64,000 bases of DNA from Myxococcales bacterium (GTDB lineage Bacteria; Myxococcota_A; Polyangia; Polyangiales; Ga0077539), in contig JAAFIF010000043.1 in NCBI GenBank assembly GCA_013298625.1, positions 1-64,000 on the forward strand, in the 5' to 3' direction. The position numbers were made by a program, and so were the translations under genes. Positions 8,834 through 17,325 of the stretch are shown here, piece after piece. The notes below the pieces were generated by a model, which worked only from the letters and a program-made list of their open reading frames with translations, was not told the DNA's origin and did no database searches. Numbering within the stretch: the stretch's first letter is position 1; each line of letters begins with the position of its first letter.

Positions 8834-9966
8834 GAGCAATGATGGCTTCGAAGCTACGAACGCTGTTCGCGCTGACCCTGGCGCTCGTCGCGACGGTCGA
8901 CGCGGATGACTCCGGCGCGCAATCAAGGCGACGACGTCGCTCGGACGACGCGCGGGCGGACAGCGATCGCCTGCGGCGGCGCTCGCGCTACGACCGCACG
9001 CGCGAGCCCACAATGCGTCGGGGACGGCCCATTACGATCGCGCTCGAGACCGAGCCCGTGCACTTCGATCCTGCCCCTGCCCCGACGACGTCCGCGCGGC
9101 CGTACGACCACGTCATCGTGGTGTCCATCGACGGGCTGCGGCCAGACGCGGTCATGATGACCGACGCGCCCAACCTCCGGAGGCTGCGGCAGATCGGCGC
9201 GTGGTCGACCGAAGCCCGAACGATTACGAGATCTTACACCCTGCCCTCGCACACCTCGATGCTCACCGGCGTCGACGCGGATCGGCACGGGCTCGTGCAC
9301 AACAACTTCACTCCGCGCTACGGGTTCACCCGCGCGGCGACGGCGCTCTACCACGCGCACGACGCTGGGTTCACGACGGCGATGTTCGTCTCGAAGCCCA
9401 AGTTTCGACACATCGCGATCCCCGGCAGCGTGGACGTGTTTGCGCGGCCGGACTACGCGTGTCGGCGCGTGGTGGACGCGGCGGCGCAGCACATCCGCCA
9501 AACCCGCGAAGGGCTGACGTTCGTGCACCTGAGCGAGCCCGACGGCGCCGGGCACGAGCGCGGCTGGATGACCGCTTCGTACATGCGCGCGATCGCCGCC
9601 GCCGATCGGTGCATGGGCACGCTGCTGCAGACGATCGAAGCGCGCGTGGATCGCGATCGCGTGCTGCTCGTGATCAGCGCCGATCACGGCGGGCACGGGC
9701 GCACCCACGGCAGCACGCGCGAGGAGGACATGCGCATCCCGTGGATCGCGTGGGGAAGCAGGGTGGTGGTGGGCGACTTCGCGGACGCGGTCTCGACGAT
9801 GGACACGGCGGCGACGGCGCTCGCGGCGCTGGGTCTCGAGGTGCCGCAGGACATGGTGGGGCGTCCTGTGCAGCGAGCGCTCACGCGCGCGGTCGCTGCC
9901 CCGCAGGTTAGTGGCGCGGACGCAGGGTCGAGAAGAAACTCCGAGGCACGCCGCGATGGAAGGTGA
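8830..9966 (+). CDS. Exported NPP-type phosphodiesterase (alkaline phosphatase superfamily)
   Basis: 378 residues from the ATG at 8830, overlapping the upstream stop by 4 bp; ATG 8839 is an alternative. Signal peptide, then an Arg-rich linker. Metal-binding landmarks of the alkaline-phosphatase superfamily are present: VSIDGLRPDAV, SYTLPSHTSMLTG with a Thr where nucleotide pyrophosphatase/phosphodiesterases carry their nucleophile, HLSEPDGAGHERG, and SADHGGHGRTHG. The sulfatase signature Cys/Ser-x-Pro-Ser-Arg is absent. So it likely hydrolyses phosphodiesters or phosphomonoesters in the periplasm or outside, with two zinc ions; substrate unknown. The 3' end overlaps the TPR gene by 11 bp. Confidence 0.88.
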   Translation: MRAMMASKLRTLFALTLALVATVDADDSGAQSRRRRRSDDARADSDRLRRRSRYDRTREPTMRRGRPITIALETEPVHFDPAPAPTTSARPYDHVIVVSIDGLRPDAVMMTDAPNLRRLRQIGAWSTEARTITRSYTLPSHTSMLTGVDADRHGLVHNNFTPRYGFTRAATALYHAHDAGFTTAMFVSKPKFRHIAIPGSVDVFARPDYACRRVVDAAAQHIRQTREGLTFVHLSEPDGAGHERGWMTASYMRAIAAADRCMGTLLQTIEARVDRDRVLLVISADHGGHGRTHGSTREEDMRIPWIAWGSRVVVGDFADAVSTMDTAATALAALGLEVPQDMVGRPVQRALTRAVAAPQVSGADAGSRRNSEARRDGR

Positions 9967-10528
9967 ACGAAGAGCCAAGGTGCGCGAGCTCGCGCAGAGC
10001 GAGAGCTGGGAGATGGCCAAGCTCGTGCTCGAGCAGAGCCCGGTCGAGCAGCGCGACGTCGAGTGGGTCGCGCTCGCGGCGGAGATCGAGGCGGGGCTCG
10101 GGTTCACCGAGCGCGCGATCGAGCTCTACCAACGCGTGCTCGACGAGCGGCCGAGGCACCCGGCGGCGCTGTACAACCGCGCGCTGGTCTTCGCCGATGC
10201 CGAGCGCTTCGAGGACGCGGTCTCGGACCTCGAAGACCTCGTCGAGGTCGAGGGCGAGACCGAGGACGCGCTGGCGTTGTTGGCGGAGTGCTACCTGGGC
10301 GCGGAGTTTCTCGTCCCGGCGTGGCTGTGCGCCAAGCGGTGGGAGACGATCGCCGAAGACGCAGAGGGCCGCTGGAGCGCTCGGATGCTCGAGGCCCGCG
10401 CGCTCGACGAAATGGGTCGCACGCAAGAGGCGCGCGCAGTGCTGGACGCAGCCCTCTCAGCGTCGAGCGAGCCGTGCGCCGAGCGCGACGAAGCCGTGGC
10501 GCTCCGCGCGTCGTTCGACGCCGAATGA
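9956..10528 (+). CDS. TPR-repeat protein
   Basis: 190 residues from the ATG at 9956, which sits inside the 3' end of the phosphodiesterase gene and has AGG (in CCGAGGCAC) about 10 nt upstream. No signal peptide, so cytoplasmic. The protein is wholly helical with three to four TPR units, for example LGFTERAIELYQRVLDERPR then HPAALYNRALVFADAERF, and a final unit ARALDEMGRTQEARAVLDAA. TPR proteins mediate protein contacts; no partner can be named. Last gene of the 5823-10528 run. Confidence 0.8.
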   Translation: MEGERRAKVRELAQSESWEMAKLVLEQSPVEQRDVEWVALAAEIEAGLGFTERAIELYQRVLDERPRHPAALYNRALVFADAERFEDAVSDLEDLVEVEGETEDALALLAECYLGAEFLVPAWLCAKRWETIAEDAEGRWSARMLEARALDEMGRTQEARAVLDAALSASSEPCAERDEAVALRASFDAE

Positions 10529-10570
10529 GCGACGCTCAGCGCGTGGCGGGCCCGTGAGCGGCGCTTACGG
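10526..10570. terminator. Hairpins between convergent genes, possible bidirectional terminator
   Basis: Two inverted repeats lie between the converging stops: TGAGC-GAC-GCTCA (10526-10538), which includes the TPR gene's stop codon, and CCGTGAG-CGGCG-CTTACGG (10552-10570, one G-T pair), which includes the stop of the opposite gene. No T-tract follows either, so Rho-independent termination is uncertain. Confidence 0.35.
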
Positions 10571-11506
10571 CGTCGCGACCCCGCGCAGCGCGCGGTCGTG
10601 AAAGAGCAGCATCTCGAGCGCGCCGGGCCCGCGGTTGAAGACGTAGTCGTGGGGGCCGACGAGCAACTTGAATTCGTGTGTGATCCGCGCGGCGCTCATC
10701 GCGCGGTCGAGCGCGGTGACGTCGTCGCGAAGCGCGTCGAGGGTGCTCGTGACGATCCGAATGCGCTGAGCAGGCCGCGAGCGGCTCGCGACGAAGCGCT
10801 GAACGACGGCGGCCTGGCGCGTGCGCACCGCGGGCTGCAACGCAGCCACCACGCCGAACACTTCTGGGTGGGCGAGCCCCGTCCAGAGCGCGTGCAGTCC
10901 GCCGAGCGAGACGCCGTCGATGCCCGTCGCCTCGCGCGTAGCGAGCACTGGGAGCTCTCGTCGCGCGCGCGCGACGAGGTCGCGTGAGATCCATCGGTCG
11001 AACGCTCGGTGCTCGGCGCCATCCATGTGTCGCCGCGTGTCGACGGTGAACGGCAGGATCAGCACGAGTCCGCCGTACCGCCGCGCGCGCAGCGACTCGT
11101 TGAGCTGCGCGAGCCGCGCGGGGTCGACCAGCGACTCGAAGTCACCCGCGGTGAGCGCGCCGCGCCGAAGCGCGCCGTCAGCCCGAGGAAGCTCGTAGTC
11201 GCGCACCCAACCCCACGCGCCGCGCTGCGGGCCGCGCCAGGTCTCGCCGAGCCCGTGCATCGCGATCAACAGCGGAAACCGCTGGTCCGCCGCGCGATTG
11301 CGAGGGACCAGCACCACCGCCTGCGCCGCCGGGCCGCGGCCGAACACAGGCCCCGTCCACACGCGCGCCTCGAGCTCGTGCAGCGCGGGCGGCGCGCTGT
11401 CGTCCCGCGACTGCGCGAGCGCGAGCGCCCCCGCCACCGCGAGCATCACGCCCGCAGCGCCGAAGGTGAGCGCCCCCCGAAGCGCTGTGCTCAGCGCGCG
11501 CGGCAC
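10565..11506 (-). CDS. Exported alpha/beta-hydrolase, esterase-like
   Basis: 313 residues from a GTG at 11506 that lies inside the end of the Cys-rich repeat gene (16-bp overlap), suggesting translational coupling. The N-terminus is a signal or anchor (GAAGVMLAVAGALALAQS). Hydrolase features: oxyanion-hole region LLIAMHGLGETW, nucleophile elbow GIDGVSLGGLHALW with Ser in GVSLGG, and a likely catalytic His in LLVGPHDYVF. The MHGLGETW and GxSLGG motifs resemble those of the large esterase at 14513-17320, on the other side of the repeat protein. Substrate unknown; polymer esters or cell-surface material are possible. Confidence 0.82.
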   Translation of the reverse strand: MPRALSTALRGALTFGAAGVMLAVAGALALAQSRDDSAPPALHELEARVWTGPVFGRGPAAQAVVLVPRNRAADQRFPLLIAMHGLGETWRGPQRGAWGWVRDYELPRADGALRRGALTAGDFESLVDPARLAQLNESLRARRYGGLVLILPFTVDTRRHMDGAEHRAFDRWISRDLVARARRELPVLATREATGIDGVSLGGLHALWTGLAHPEVFGVVAALQPAVRTRQAAVVQRFVASRSRPAQRIRIVTSTLDALRDDVTALDRAMSAARITHEFKLLVGPHDYVFNRGPGALEMLLFHDRALRGVATP

Positions 11507-14343
11507 GTCCCGAAGACGCAGAACTGGCCCATGCGGCAGGCGACTCCGCAGCCGCCGCAGTTGGCCGGGTCGAAGCTCGTGTTCGTGCAGCGTCCGCCGC
11601 ACAGCTCGTTGGGCCTCGGGCACTGGCACGTCCCGCCGATGCAGGACTGCGTGGCGGGGCAGACGTTGCCGCACGTCCCGCAGTTGCTCGGGTCGGTGTT
11701 GGTGTTGATGCAGCGTCCGCCGCAGTTCGACGCTCCGCCGGTGCACGCGCACGAGCCGTTGACGCACGCGAACGTGGCCGGGCACGTGCGACCGCAGCCG
11801 CCGCAGTTGTTGGTGTCGAAGTTGGTGTTGATGCAGCGTCCGCCGCAGTTGGTCGTGGGCGGCGCGCAGCTGCAGCTGCCCGCGATGCACGACTGCGTCG
11901 CCGGGCACGCGTTGTTGCACATGCCGCAGTGGACGGGGCTGTTGGCGGTGTTGACGCAGAAGCCACCGCACGCGACGAGCGGCGCGGGGCACTGGCAGAC
12001 GCCGCCGAGGCAGGGCGTTCCGGCGGGGCAGCGGTTGCCGCAAGAGCCGCAGTTGTTCGAGTCGGTCTGAGCGTCGACGCAGTCGGTGCCGCAGAGGGTG
12101 CGCGGCGCCGTGCACATCGGCGGGGTGTTGCAGACGCCCGCGACGCACGTGGCGCCAGCGGAGCAGCGGTTGCCGCACATCCCGCAGTTGCTCGCGTCAC
12201 TCTGCGTGTCGACGCACGTCCCGCTGCACAGCTGCCGCGGCGCCATGCAGGTCGGAACGCAAGCTCCCGCCGTGCACGCCTGTCCCATCGGGCACACGTT
12301 GCCGCAGGAGCCGCAGTTGTTCGCGTCCGCGCTGGTGTCCACGCACGATCCGCTGCAAACCTGCCGCGGAAGCGCGCACGGGACCTGGCACATCCCCATC
12401 ACGCAGGCCGAGCCGGCCGCGCAGGTCGTCCCGCACGTCCCGCAGTTGTTGGGGTCCGTCTGCGTATCGACGCACGAAGCGCCGCAGGTCGAGCGCGGCG
12501 GCGGGCAAGGCGTCCCGCAGCGCGAGTCGACGCAGGCAGCGCCGACGGGGCAGATCGCGCCGCACGCGCCGCAGTTTTGCGAGTCCGTGCGGGTGTCCGT
12601 GCAGCCCATGCCGCAGTCGAGCTGGCCCATCGGGCAGGTCGTCTGGCAGGTGCCCGCGATGCAGGCCTGGGTGGCCGAGCAGCGCGTTCCGCAGGCGCCG
12701 CAGTTGTTCGAGTCCGTCGTCGGATCGACGCACGTCCCGCTGCACAGGCGGCGCGGCGCGGTGCACGTGGTGCTCGCGCAGGTGCCCATGGTGCAGGTCT
12801 CGCCGGGGCCGCAGCGACGGCCGCACGCGCCGCAGTTGTTCTCGTCGGTCCGGATGTCCGCGCAGCCCATTCCGCACAGGACGCGACCGCCGGTGCAGAT
12901 GTTGTTGCAGAACCCGAGCGTGCAGAGCTCAGCTGCGCCGCAGCGGTTGTTGCAGCGACCGCAGTTGGCCGGGTCGAGGCGCACGTCCGTGCAGCCGCCG
13001 TTGCACTCGCGCAGCGGCGCGCGGCACATGCCCGCGGTGCACGCGCCGAGCTGGCAGAGCTGACCGGCTTCACACGCGTTGCCGCAGGCGCCGCAGTTGA
13101 GCGGGTCGGTCAGCTGGTTGACGCAAGCGCCGCCGCAGCGCGCGAGAGGAAACTCGCACGTCAGCGAGCACACGCCGATGCGGCACACCGCGCCCGCGGG
13201 GCACGCGAGGCCGCAGCCGCCGCAGTTGCTGGGGTCCGTCTGCGTGTCCACGCAACCCGAGCCGCACATCGTGTTCGGGCGCGTGCACGTCGCCGCGCAC
13301 GTCCCGTTGTTGCAGACCGAGCCGGCCCCGCAGACGTTGCCGCAGCGGCCGCAGTTGTTCGGGTCGGTGCGCACGTCGATGCACGAGCTACCGCAGGTTT
13401 GCAGCGGCATTTCGCAGCGCGTCGCGCAGCGGCCGCCCGAGCAGAACGTGCCCGGTCCGCAGACGTTGCCGCACGCGCCGCAGTTGTTGGCGTCGGCGCG
13501 GGTGTTGACGCAGGCGCGGCCGCAGAGGGTCTCGCCGAGGTTGCAGACCGGCGTGCACGTTCCGCCCGAGCAGGTCGATCCGGCGCCGCACACGTTGCCG
13601 CACGCGCCGCAGTTGCGCGCGTCGCTGAGCGTGTCGATGCAGGCGCCGCCGCAGTTGGTCGTGCCCATCGGGCAGATCGTCGCGCACGTGCCGGCCGAGC
13701 ACATCGAGGTCGCGCCCGAGCACGCGCGACCGCACATGCCGCAGTTCGCCGGGCTCGACTGCAGGTCGACGCACATCTCGCCGCAGCGCGTGAGGCCCAT
13801 GGGGCACGGGGGACGCTCGCAGACGCCCATCGTGCACGACTCGCCCATCGCGCAGGCGTTGCCGCAGCGGCCGCAGTTCGCGGGGTCGCCGAGCACGTCG
13901 ACGCAGCGGCCGTTGCAGCGGAGCTGCCCCATCGGGCACTCCATGGTGCTGCGGCACGTGCCGGTGATGCAGCTCTCGCCCATCGCGCAGGCGTTGCCAC
14001 AGCGACCGCAGTTCGCGGGGTCGTTGGCGACGTCGACGCACGAGCCCGAGCAGTTGGTCTGGTCGGGCGGGCACATGCTGACGCAGCGGCCGTTCGAACA
14101 GACCGCGCTCGCAGCGCAGCGATTGCCGCACCCGCCGCAGTTGGCCGGGTCCGAGTCCGGGTTGGTGCAGAGTCCGTTGCAAGCCACCTCGCCCACGCGA
14201 CAGGTCGGCACCGGGACGTCCATCGCTGGAACATCCGGTCGAACGCTGGCATCCGTCGGGTCTCGATAGCCGTCGAGGTCAGTTCTGCCGCACGCTGCGA
14301 GCAGAACGACCAGCACTGAAGCAAGTGCGTACAGCCGATTCAC
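11491..14343 (-). CDS. Large lipoprotein made of 21 Cys-rich repeats
   Basis: 950 residues from the GTG at 14343. That start has a perfect AGGAGG 9 nt upstream; the ATG at 14361 lies before the Shine-Dalgarno sequence and is unlikely. Signal with lipobox LLAAC, an Asp/Pro linker, then 21 consecutive units of about 43 residues up to the C-terminus. Each unit has about eight Cys on the plan C-x-(6-8)-C-G/N-G-x-C-V-x-(4-8)-D-P-x-N-C-G-x-C-G-x-x-C, then GxxC and GxC. Similar Cys-rich repeats are known in myxobacterial surface proteins and are often poorly annotated; they also recall Stig1/EGF-like modules. Probably a rigid, heavily disulfide-bonded surface stalk, by inference. Its 3' end overlaps the esterase gene, and a second esterase is divergent upstream. 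Confidence 0.9.
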   Translation of the reverse strand: MNRLYALASVLVVLLAACGRTDLDGYRDPTDASVRPDVPAMDVPVPTCRVGEVACNGLCTNPDSDPANCGGCGNRCAASAVCSNGRCVSMCPPDQTNCSGSCVDVANDPANCGRCGNACAMGESCITGTCRSTMECPMGQLRCNGRCVDVLGDPANCGRCGNACAMGESCTMGVCERPPCPMGLTRCGEMCVDLQSSPANCGMCGRACSGATSMCSAGTCATICPMGTTNCGGACIDTLSDARNCGACGNVCGAGSTCSGGTCTPVCNLGETLCGRACVNTRADANNCGACGNVCGPGTFCSGGRCATRCEMPLQTCGSSCIDVRTDPNNCGRCGNVCGAGSVCNNGTCAATCTRPNTMCGSGCVDTQTDPSNCGGCGLACPAGAVCRIGVCSLTCEFPLARCGGACVNQLTDPLNCGACGNACEAGQLCQLGACTAGMCRAPLRECNGGCTDVRLDPANCGRCNNRCGAAELCTLGFCNNICTGGRVLCGMGCADIRTDENNCGACGRRCGPGETCTMGTCASTTCTAPRRLCSGTCVDPTTDSNNCGACGTRCSATQACIAGTCQTTCPMGQLDCGMGCTDTRTDSQNCGACGAICPVGAACVDSRCGTPCPPPRSTCGASCVDTQTDPNNCGTCGTTCAAGSACVMGMCQVPCALPRQVCSGSCVDTSADANNCGSCGNVCPMGQACTAGACVPTCMAPRQLCSGTCVDTQSDASNCGMCGNRCSAGATCVAGVCNTPPMCTAPRTLCGTDCVDAQTDSNNCGSCGNRCPAGTPCLGGVCQCPAPLVACGGFCVNTANSPVHCGMCNNACPATQSCIAGSCSCAPPTTNCGGRCINTNFDTNNCGGCGRTCPATFACVNGSCACTGGASNCGGRCINTNTDPSNCGTCGNVCPATQSCIGGTCQCPRPNELCGGRCTNTSFDPANCGGCGVACRMGQFCVFGTCRAR
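11494..14202 (-). repeat. 21 tandem protein-coding repeats of about 129 bp
   Basis: Each unit contains the conserved NCG-x-CG-xx-C core preceded by a DP/DS/DA dipeptide. I counted 21 cores from DPANCGGCGNRC (first) to DPANCGGCGVAC (last). Units 18 and 4 deviate at the first position (SPVHCG and SPANCG). DNA-level identity between units is only partial, so the array is old rather than a fresh expansion. Confidence 0.85.
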
Positions 14344-14352
14344 GGTTGAAAA

Positions 14353-14358
14353 CCTCCT
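14353..14358 (-). promoter_or_regulatory. Perfect Shine-Dalgarno AGGAGG that fixes a GTG start
   Basis: On the minus strand AGGAGG is followed by 9 nt and the GTG at 14343. It lies just after the alternative ATG (14361), which therefore cannot use it. This decides the start of the repeat lipoprotein. Confidence 0.75.
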
Positions 14359-14474
14359 CATAGGGATCGCATCGATGGTGGCCTACGAATCGAATGGGTA
14401 CAAGCCGCGTCCATCCGAGAAGCGCGGCCTTCGCGCACAATCGTCACCCGAGTCGACAGAGTGCAGCGCCTGTC

Positions 14475-14504
14475 TCGCAACGCTTCGCAACGCTTCGCAA
14501 CGTT
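14475..14504 (+). repeat. Three tandem 10-bp repeats upstream of the large esterase
   Basis: TCGCAACGCT, TCGCAACGCT, TCGCAACGTT in direct succession, ending 8 bp before the GTG at 14513 and lying in the divergent promoter region shared with the Cys-rich repeat gene. The 10-bp period is close to one DNA helical turn, which would suit a regulator binding cooperatively on one face; that is inference. Confidence 0.6.
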
Positions 14505-14512
14505 TGGACTGA

Positions 14513-17320
14513 GTGTCGCCCGTGAACTACTCCCTTCGCATCGCCTGTGTTTTTTCGGTCCTCTCTCTTGTTGCGACCCGCGCGAGCGCTGAGTGCCGCG
14601 TGCTTCCAGGGCCCGACGGAGAGCTTTCGACCTGGTTGGTGACGGCACCGATCCGCACGCCCAACAGCACGCCGTCGCGCACGGTCGACGCGCAGCTCTC
14701 TGCGGCGTTGGCGGGCGTCGACGTCGCGGCGCTCGCTCCGCGCGTCGAGACCACAGCGCAGCCGCGCGCCCTGCGATGGACGCCCTTTGCGAGCGCTTCG
14801 TCGGTCTTCGACCCAGGGTCGCTGCTGCGCGGTCGAGGGCCGCGGACTGCGTTCTTCGGCGCAACGTTGGACGTCGCGAGGGCGTCGACCGTGCTGCTCT
14901 TTACGGGCTCGGACGACGGACTCGCGGTCTTCGTCGACGGAAGGGAGGTCTCCCGTCGCGGCGCGGTGCGCGACGCGCGAGAGGACGACGACGTGACGCG
15001 ACTGCAGCTGTCCGCGGGACGACACCGATTGGTGCTGCGCAGCTACGTTCACGGCGGCGATCAGCGGGCGATCGTGCGGCTCGTCGGCGAGGACTTTCTT
15101 CCGACCAACGCCGTGCGCGTCGCCCTGGACGGCGTCGACGACGCGGCGTGCGCGCAGCTCGCTCGCGCTGCAGCCCGCACGCGCGCCACGCGCGTCATCA
15201 CCGCCGACGGGACGCGCGTCGACGTCACGCTCTCGTACCCAGGCGGCACGGCGCTCGCGGCATCCGAGTCGAGGCGAGAGCTGCGGCTCGACGGCGCCGC
15301 GGCCGCTAGCGCGTCTGCGACGATCGCGCTCGACGGCGTCTTCGCCGGAGCCGCCACCGCGTGGGCCGTCTTCGCGCCGACGCAGCCCGCCGTGCGCGCG
15401 CTCGTCGGCGGCGCAGACCGCTCGTTCGACGCCCGCGTCGAGCCGGAGGTGCGACGGGCCATCAGCGCTGCGACGCCCGTCGTAAGCGCGCTCGACGACG
15501 CGAATCCACCCCAGTGGCTGCCACGCGGATCGATTACGAGCACACAATATCATCTTCAGCGGCTGAGCCTGCTCGTCTCCGACGCCGACCGCGACCGCGA
15601 GCACCTCGTCGCCGAGGCCCGCGCGCTCGAGCAGCTCGTGGCAGAGCTGCGCGCGCAGAGAGACCCGTACGCGCAGCGGCGAGGCGCCCTGCGGCGAGCC
15701 TATCGCTCGGCGGTCGACGCGACGCTGCAGCCGTATTCGATGTACGTCCCCCCGAGCTACCGCGGCGATCGCGCGACACCCGTGGTGATGGCGCTGCACG
15801 GGCTTGGCGGGAGCGCGCACCGAATGCTCCCGATCTTGTTCGGCCTGTACAACAAAGACGAGGACCGCACGCACGCCGATCGGCACTTGCCAGAGCTGCC
15901 CGACGCGCGCGCGCTGCTCGTCGCGCCGTACTCCTTCGGAGACTCGTACTACCGCGGCGTCGGAGAGCACGACGTGTTGAGCGTGCTCGCCGACGTTCGC
16001 GCTGCGTACCGAACGGACGTCGATCGCACGTACATGACCGGTCTCTCGATGGGCGGCATCGGAGCAGCTTCGATCCCGCTGCATCGGCCAGACGTGTTCG
16101 CCGCGGCCGCTCCGCTCTGCGGCTACCACGACTACTTCGTCCGCAGCGACACGCGAGGGCACCGTCGTCCGTGGGAGACCTTTCTCATGGAGGCGCGATC
16201 GAACCGCAATTGGGCCGAAAACGGCCTGCACCTTCCGATGTACGTCGTGCAGGGCCTCCGCGATCGGCCGGTCAACAACTCGACCACGCTCGTGGACCGC
16301 TATCGCCAGCTGACGTACTCGATCGAAGCCGAGTACCCCGACCTCGGTCACGACGTGTGGTCCACGACCTACGCCGAGGGGCGGATCGTCCCGTATTTTC
16401 TGCGGTATGTGCGCGACCCCGCGCCGGCGCGCGTGCGGTTTCGCACGGTGTCGACCCGGTGGGCGAAGAGCTACTGGGTCGAGCTCGACGCGCTCGAAGT
16501 GAGCGGCGCGTGGGCCGAAGTTGACGCGGTGTCAACCGGCGCGCGCGTGCGGGTATCGACCACGAACGTGCGCGCGATGACGCTGCGCCCACCGCAGCGC
16601 GGAGCGTACGAAGTGATCATCGACGGACAACAGCCGCTGCGGGTCGAGTCGGGCGCGGCCGTCTCGGTCGAGCGGCGCGACGGTCGGTGGGCCGTCGCGA
16701 CGACGCGCTCGACGCAGCTCGCGCTCGGGCCGATCCGCGAGGCGTTCGACGGGCCGCTGTTGGTCGTGTACGGAGCGCGCGTCGCGGCGGAGAGCGCGAT
16801 GAATCGCCGCGTGGCTGAGGCGTGGTCGCGCGTCCCAGCGAAGGCGAAGACCAGCGTTCGAGTGATCACGGACGACGCGTACATCGCGGCCGACGCGCGA
16901 GGACGCACGGTCGTGCTCGTCGGGACGCCGGCGAGCAATCGCGTGATCGAGCGGATGCAACCGTCGCTTCCGTTGCGCGTCGAGGCAGGCGTCGTCCGAA
17001 CGCACGAGCGCGCGCTGACCGGCGCGACCGGCGCGGTCTTCGTCGCGGCGTCGCCGGACGCGCCCGACGGACGCGTCGTGGTCGCGACCGGAACGACCGC
17101 GCTCGGCGTGTGGCGCTCGCGATTTCTGCCAGAGCTCGTCCCGGACTTCGTGGTGTTCGACGACGCGATCGCGCCCGCGCGCGGACGAGTGATCCTTGGT
17201 CGCTACGCGCGCGTTGTGTGCGCTGGCTTCTACGACGCAACGCAGCGCGTCCCCGCGCGCTGCGACGACGTGCGACCGAGCGGAGACGAGTCGGGCGACG
17301 ACGAGCGACCGGCGGACTGA
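14513..17320 (+). CDS. Large secreted esterase with PHB-depolymerase/prolyl-oligopeptidase-like domain
   Basis: 935 residues from the GTG at 14513 (GTG 14522 is an alternative). Signal peptide ends near RASAE. Residues 30-230 look like a beta-sandwich with TVLLFTGSDDGLAVFVDG, reminiscent of sugar-binding PA14-like modules. A helical linker (350-400) follows. The esterase domain has VVMALHGLGGSAHRM near residue 425, the nucleophile elbow TGLSMGGIGAAS near 505, a plausible acid in the LRDRPVNN segment and a His in DLGHDVWS. The last 300 residues are strand-rich and unassigned; their end includes FYDATQRVPARCDD. Likely extracellular degradation of an ester-linked polymer or peptide. Divergent from the repeat lipoprotein, with a partner esterase at 10565. 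Confidence 0.82.
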   Translation: MSPVNYSLRIACVFSVLSLVATRASAECRVLPGPDGELSTWLVTAPIRTPNSTPSRTVDAQLSAALAGVDVAALAPRVETTAQPRALRWTPFASASSVFDPGSLLRGRGPRTAFFGATLDVARASTVLLFTGSDDGLAVFVDGREVSRRGAVRDAREDDDVTRLQLSAGRHRLVLRSYVHGGDQRAIVRLVGEDFLPTNAVRVALDGVDDAACAQLARAAARTRATRVITADGTRVDVTLSYPGGTALAASESRRELRLDGAAAASASATIALDGVFAGAATAWAVFAPTQPAVRALVGGADRSFDARVEPEVRRAISAATPVVSALDDANPPQWLPRGSITSTQYHLQRLSLLVSDADRDREHLVAEARALEQLVAELRAQRDPYAQRRGALRRAYRSAVDATLQPYSMYVPPSYRGDRATPVVMALHGLGGSAHRMLPILFGLYNKDEDRTHADRHLPELPDARALLVAPYSFGDSYYRGVGEHDVLSVLADVRAAYRTDVDRTYMTGLSMGGIGAASIPLHRPDVFAAAAPLCGYHDYFVRSDTRGHRRPWETFLMEARSNRNWAENGLHLPMYVVQGLRDRPVNNSTTLVDRYRQLTYSIEAEYPDLGHDVWSTTYAEGRIVPYFLRYVRDPAPARVRFRTVSTRWAKSYWVELDALEVSGAWAEVDAVSTGARVRVSTTNVRAMTLRPPQRGAYEVIIDGQQPLRVESGAAVSVERRDGRWAVATTRSTQLALGPIREAFDGPLLVVYGARVAAESAMNRRVAEAWSRVPAKAKTSVRVITDDAYIAADARGRTVVLVGTPASNRVIERMQPSLPLRVEAGVVRTHERALTGATGAVFVAASPDAPDGRVVVATGTTALGVWRSRFLPELVPDFVVFDDAIAPARGRVILGRYARVVCAGFYDATQRVPARCDDVRPSGDESGDDERPAD

Positions 17321-17325
17321 GGGGG

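Noticed and set aside
7841..9966. Sulfatase plus formylglycine-generating-enzyme pair
   Set aside because: The hydrolase lacks the Cys/Ser-x-Pro-Ser-Arg sulfatase signature and the FGE-like protein lacks the catalytic Cys pair.
10565..12178. 537-codon minus-strand open frame joining the esterase to an upstream Arg/Leu-rich segment
   Set aside because: Only the part after the GTG at 11506 has protein-like sequence; the upstream part is a shifted reading of the Cys-rich repeat gene.
11929..14319. 796-codon plus-strand open frame opposite the Cys-rich repeat gene
   Set aside because: Its Arg/Ala/Val-rich repetitive translation mirrors the antisense of the NCGxCG repeats; there is no domain or credible start.
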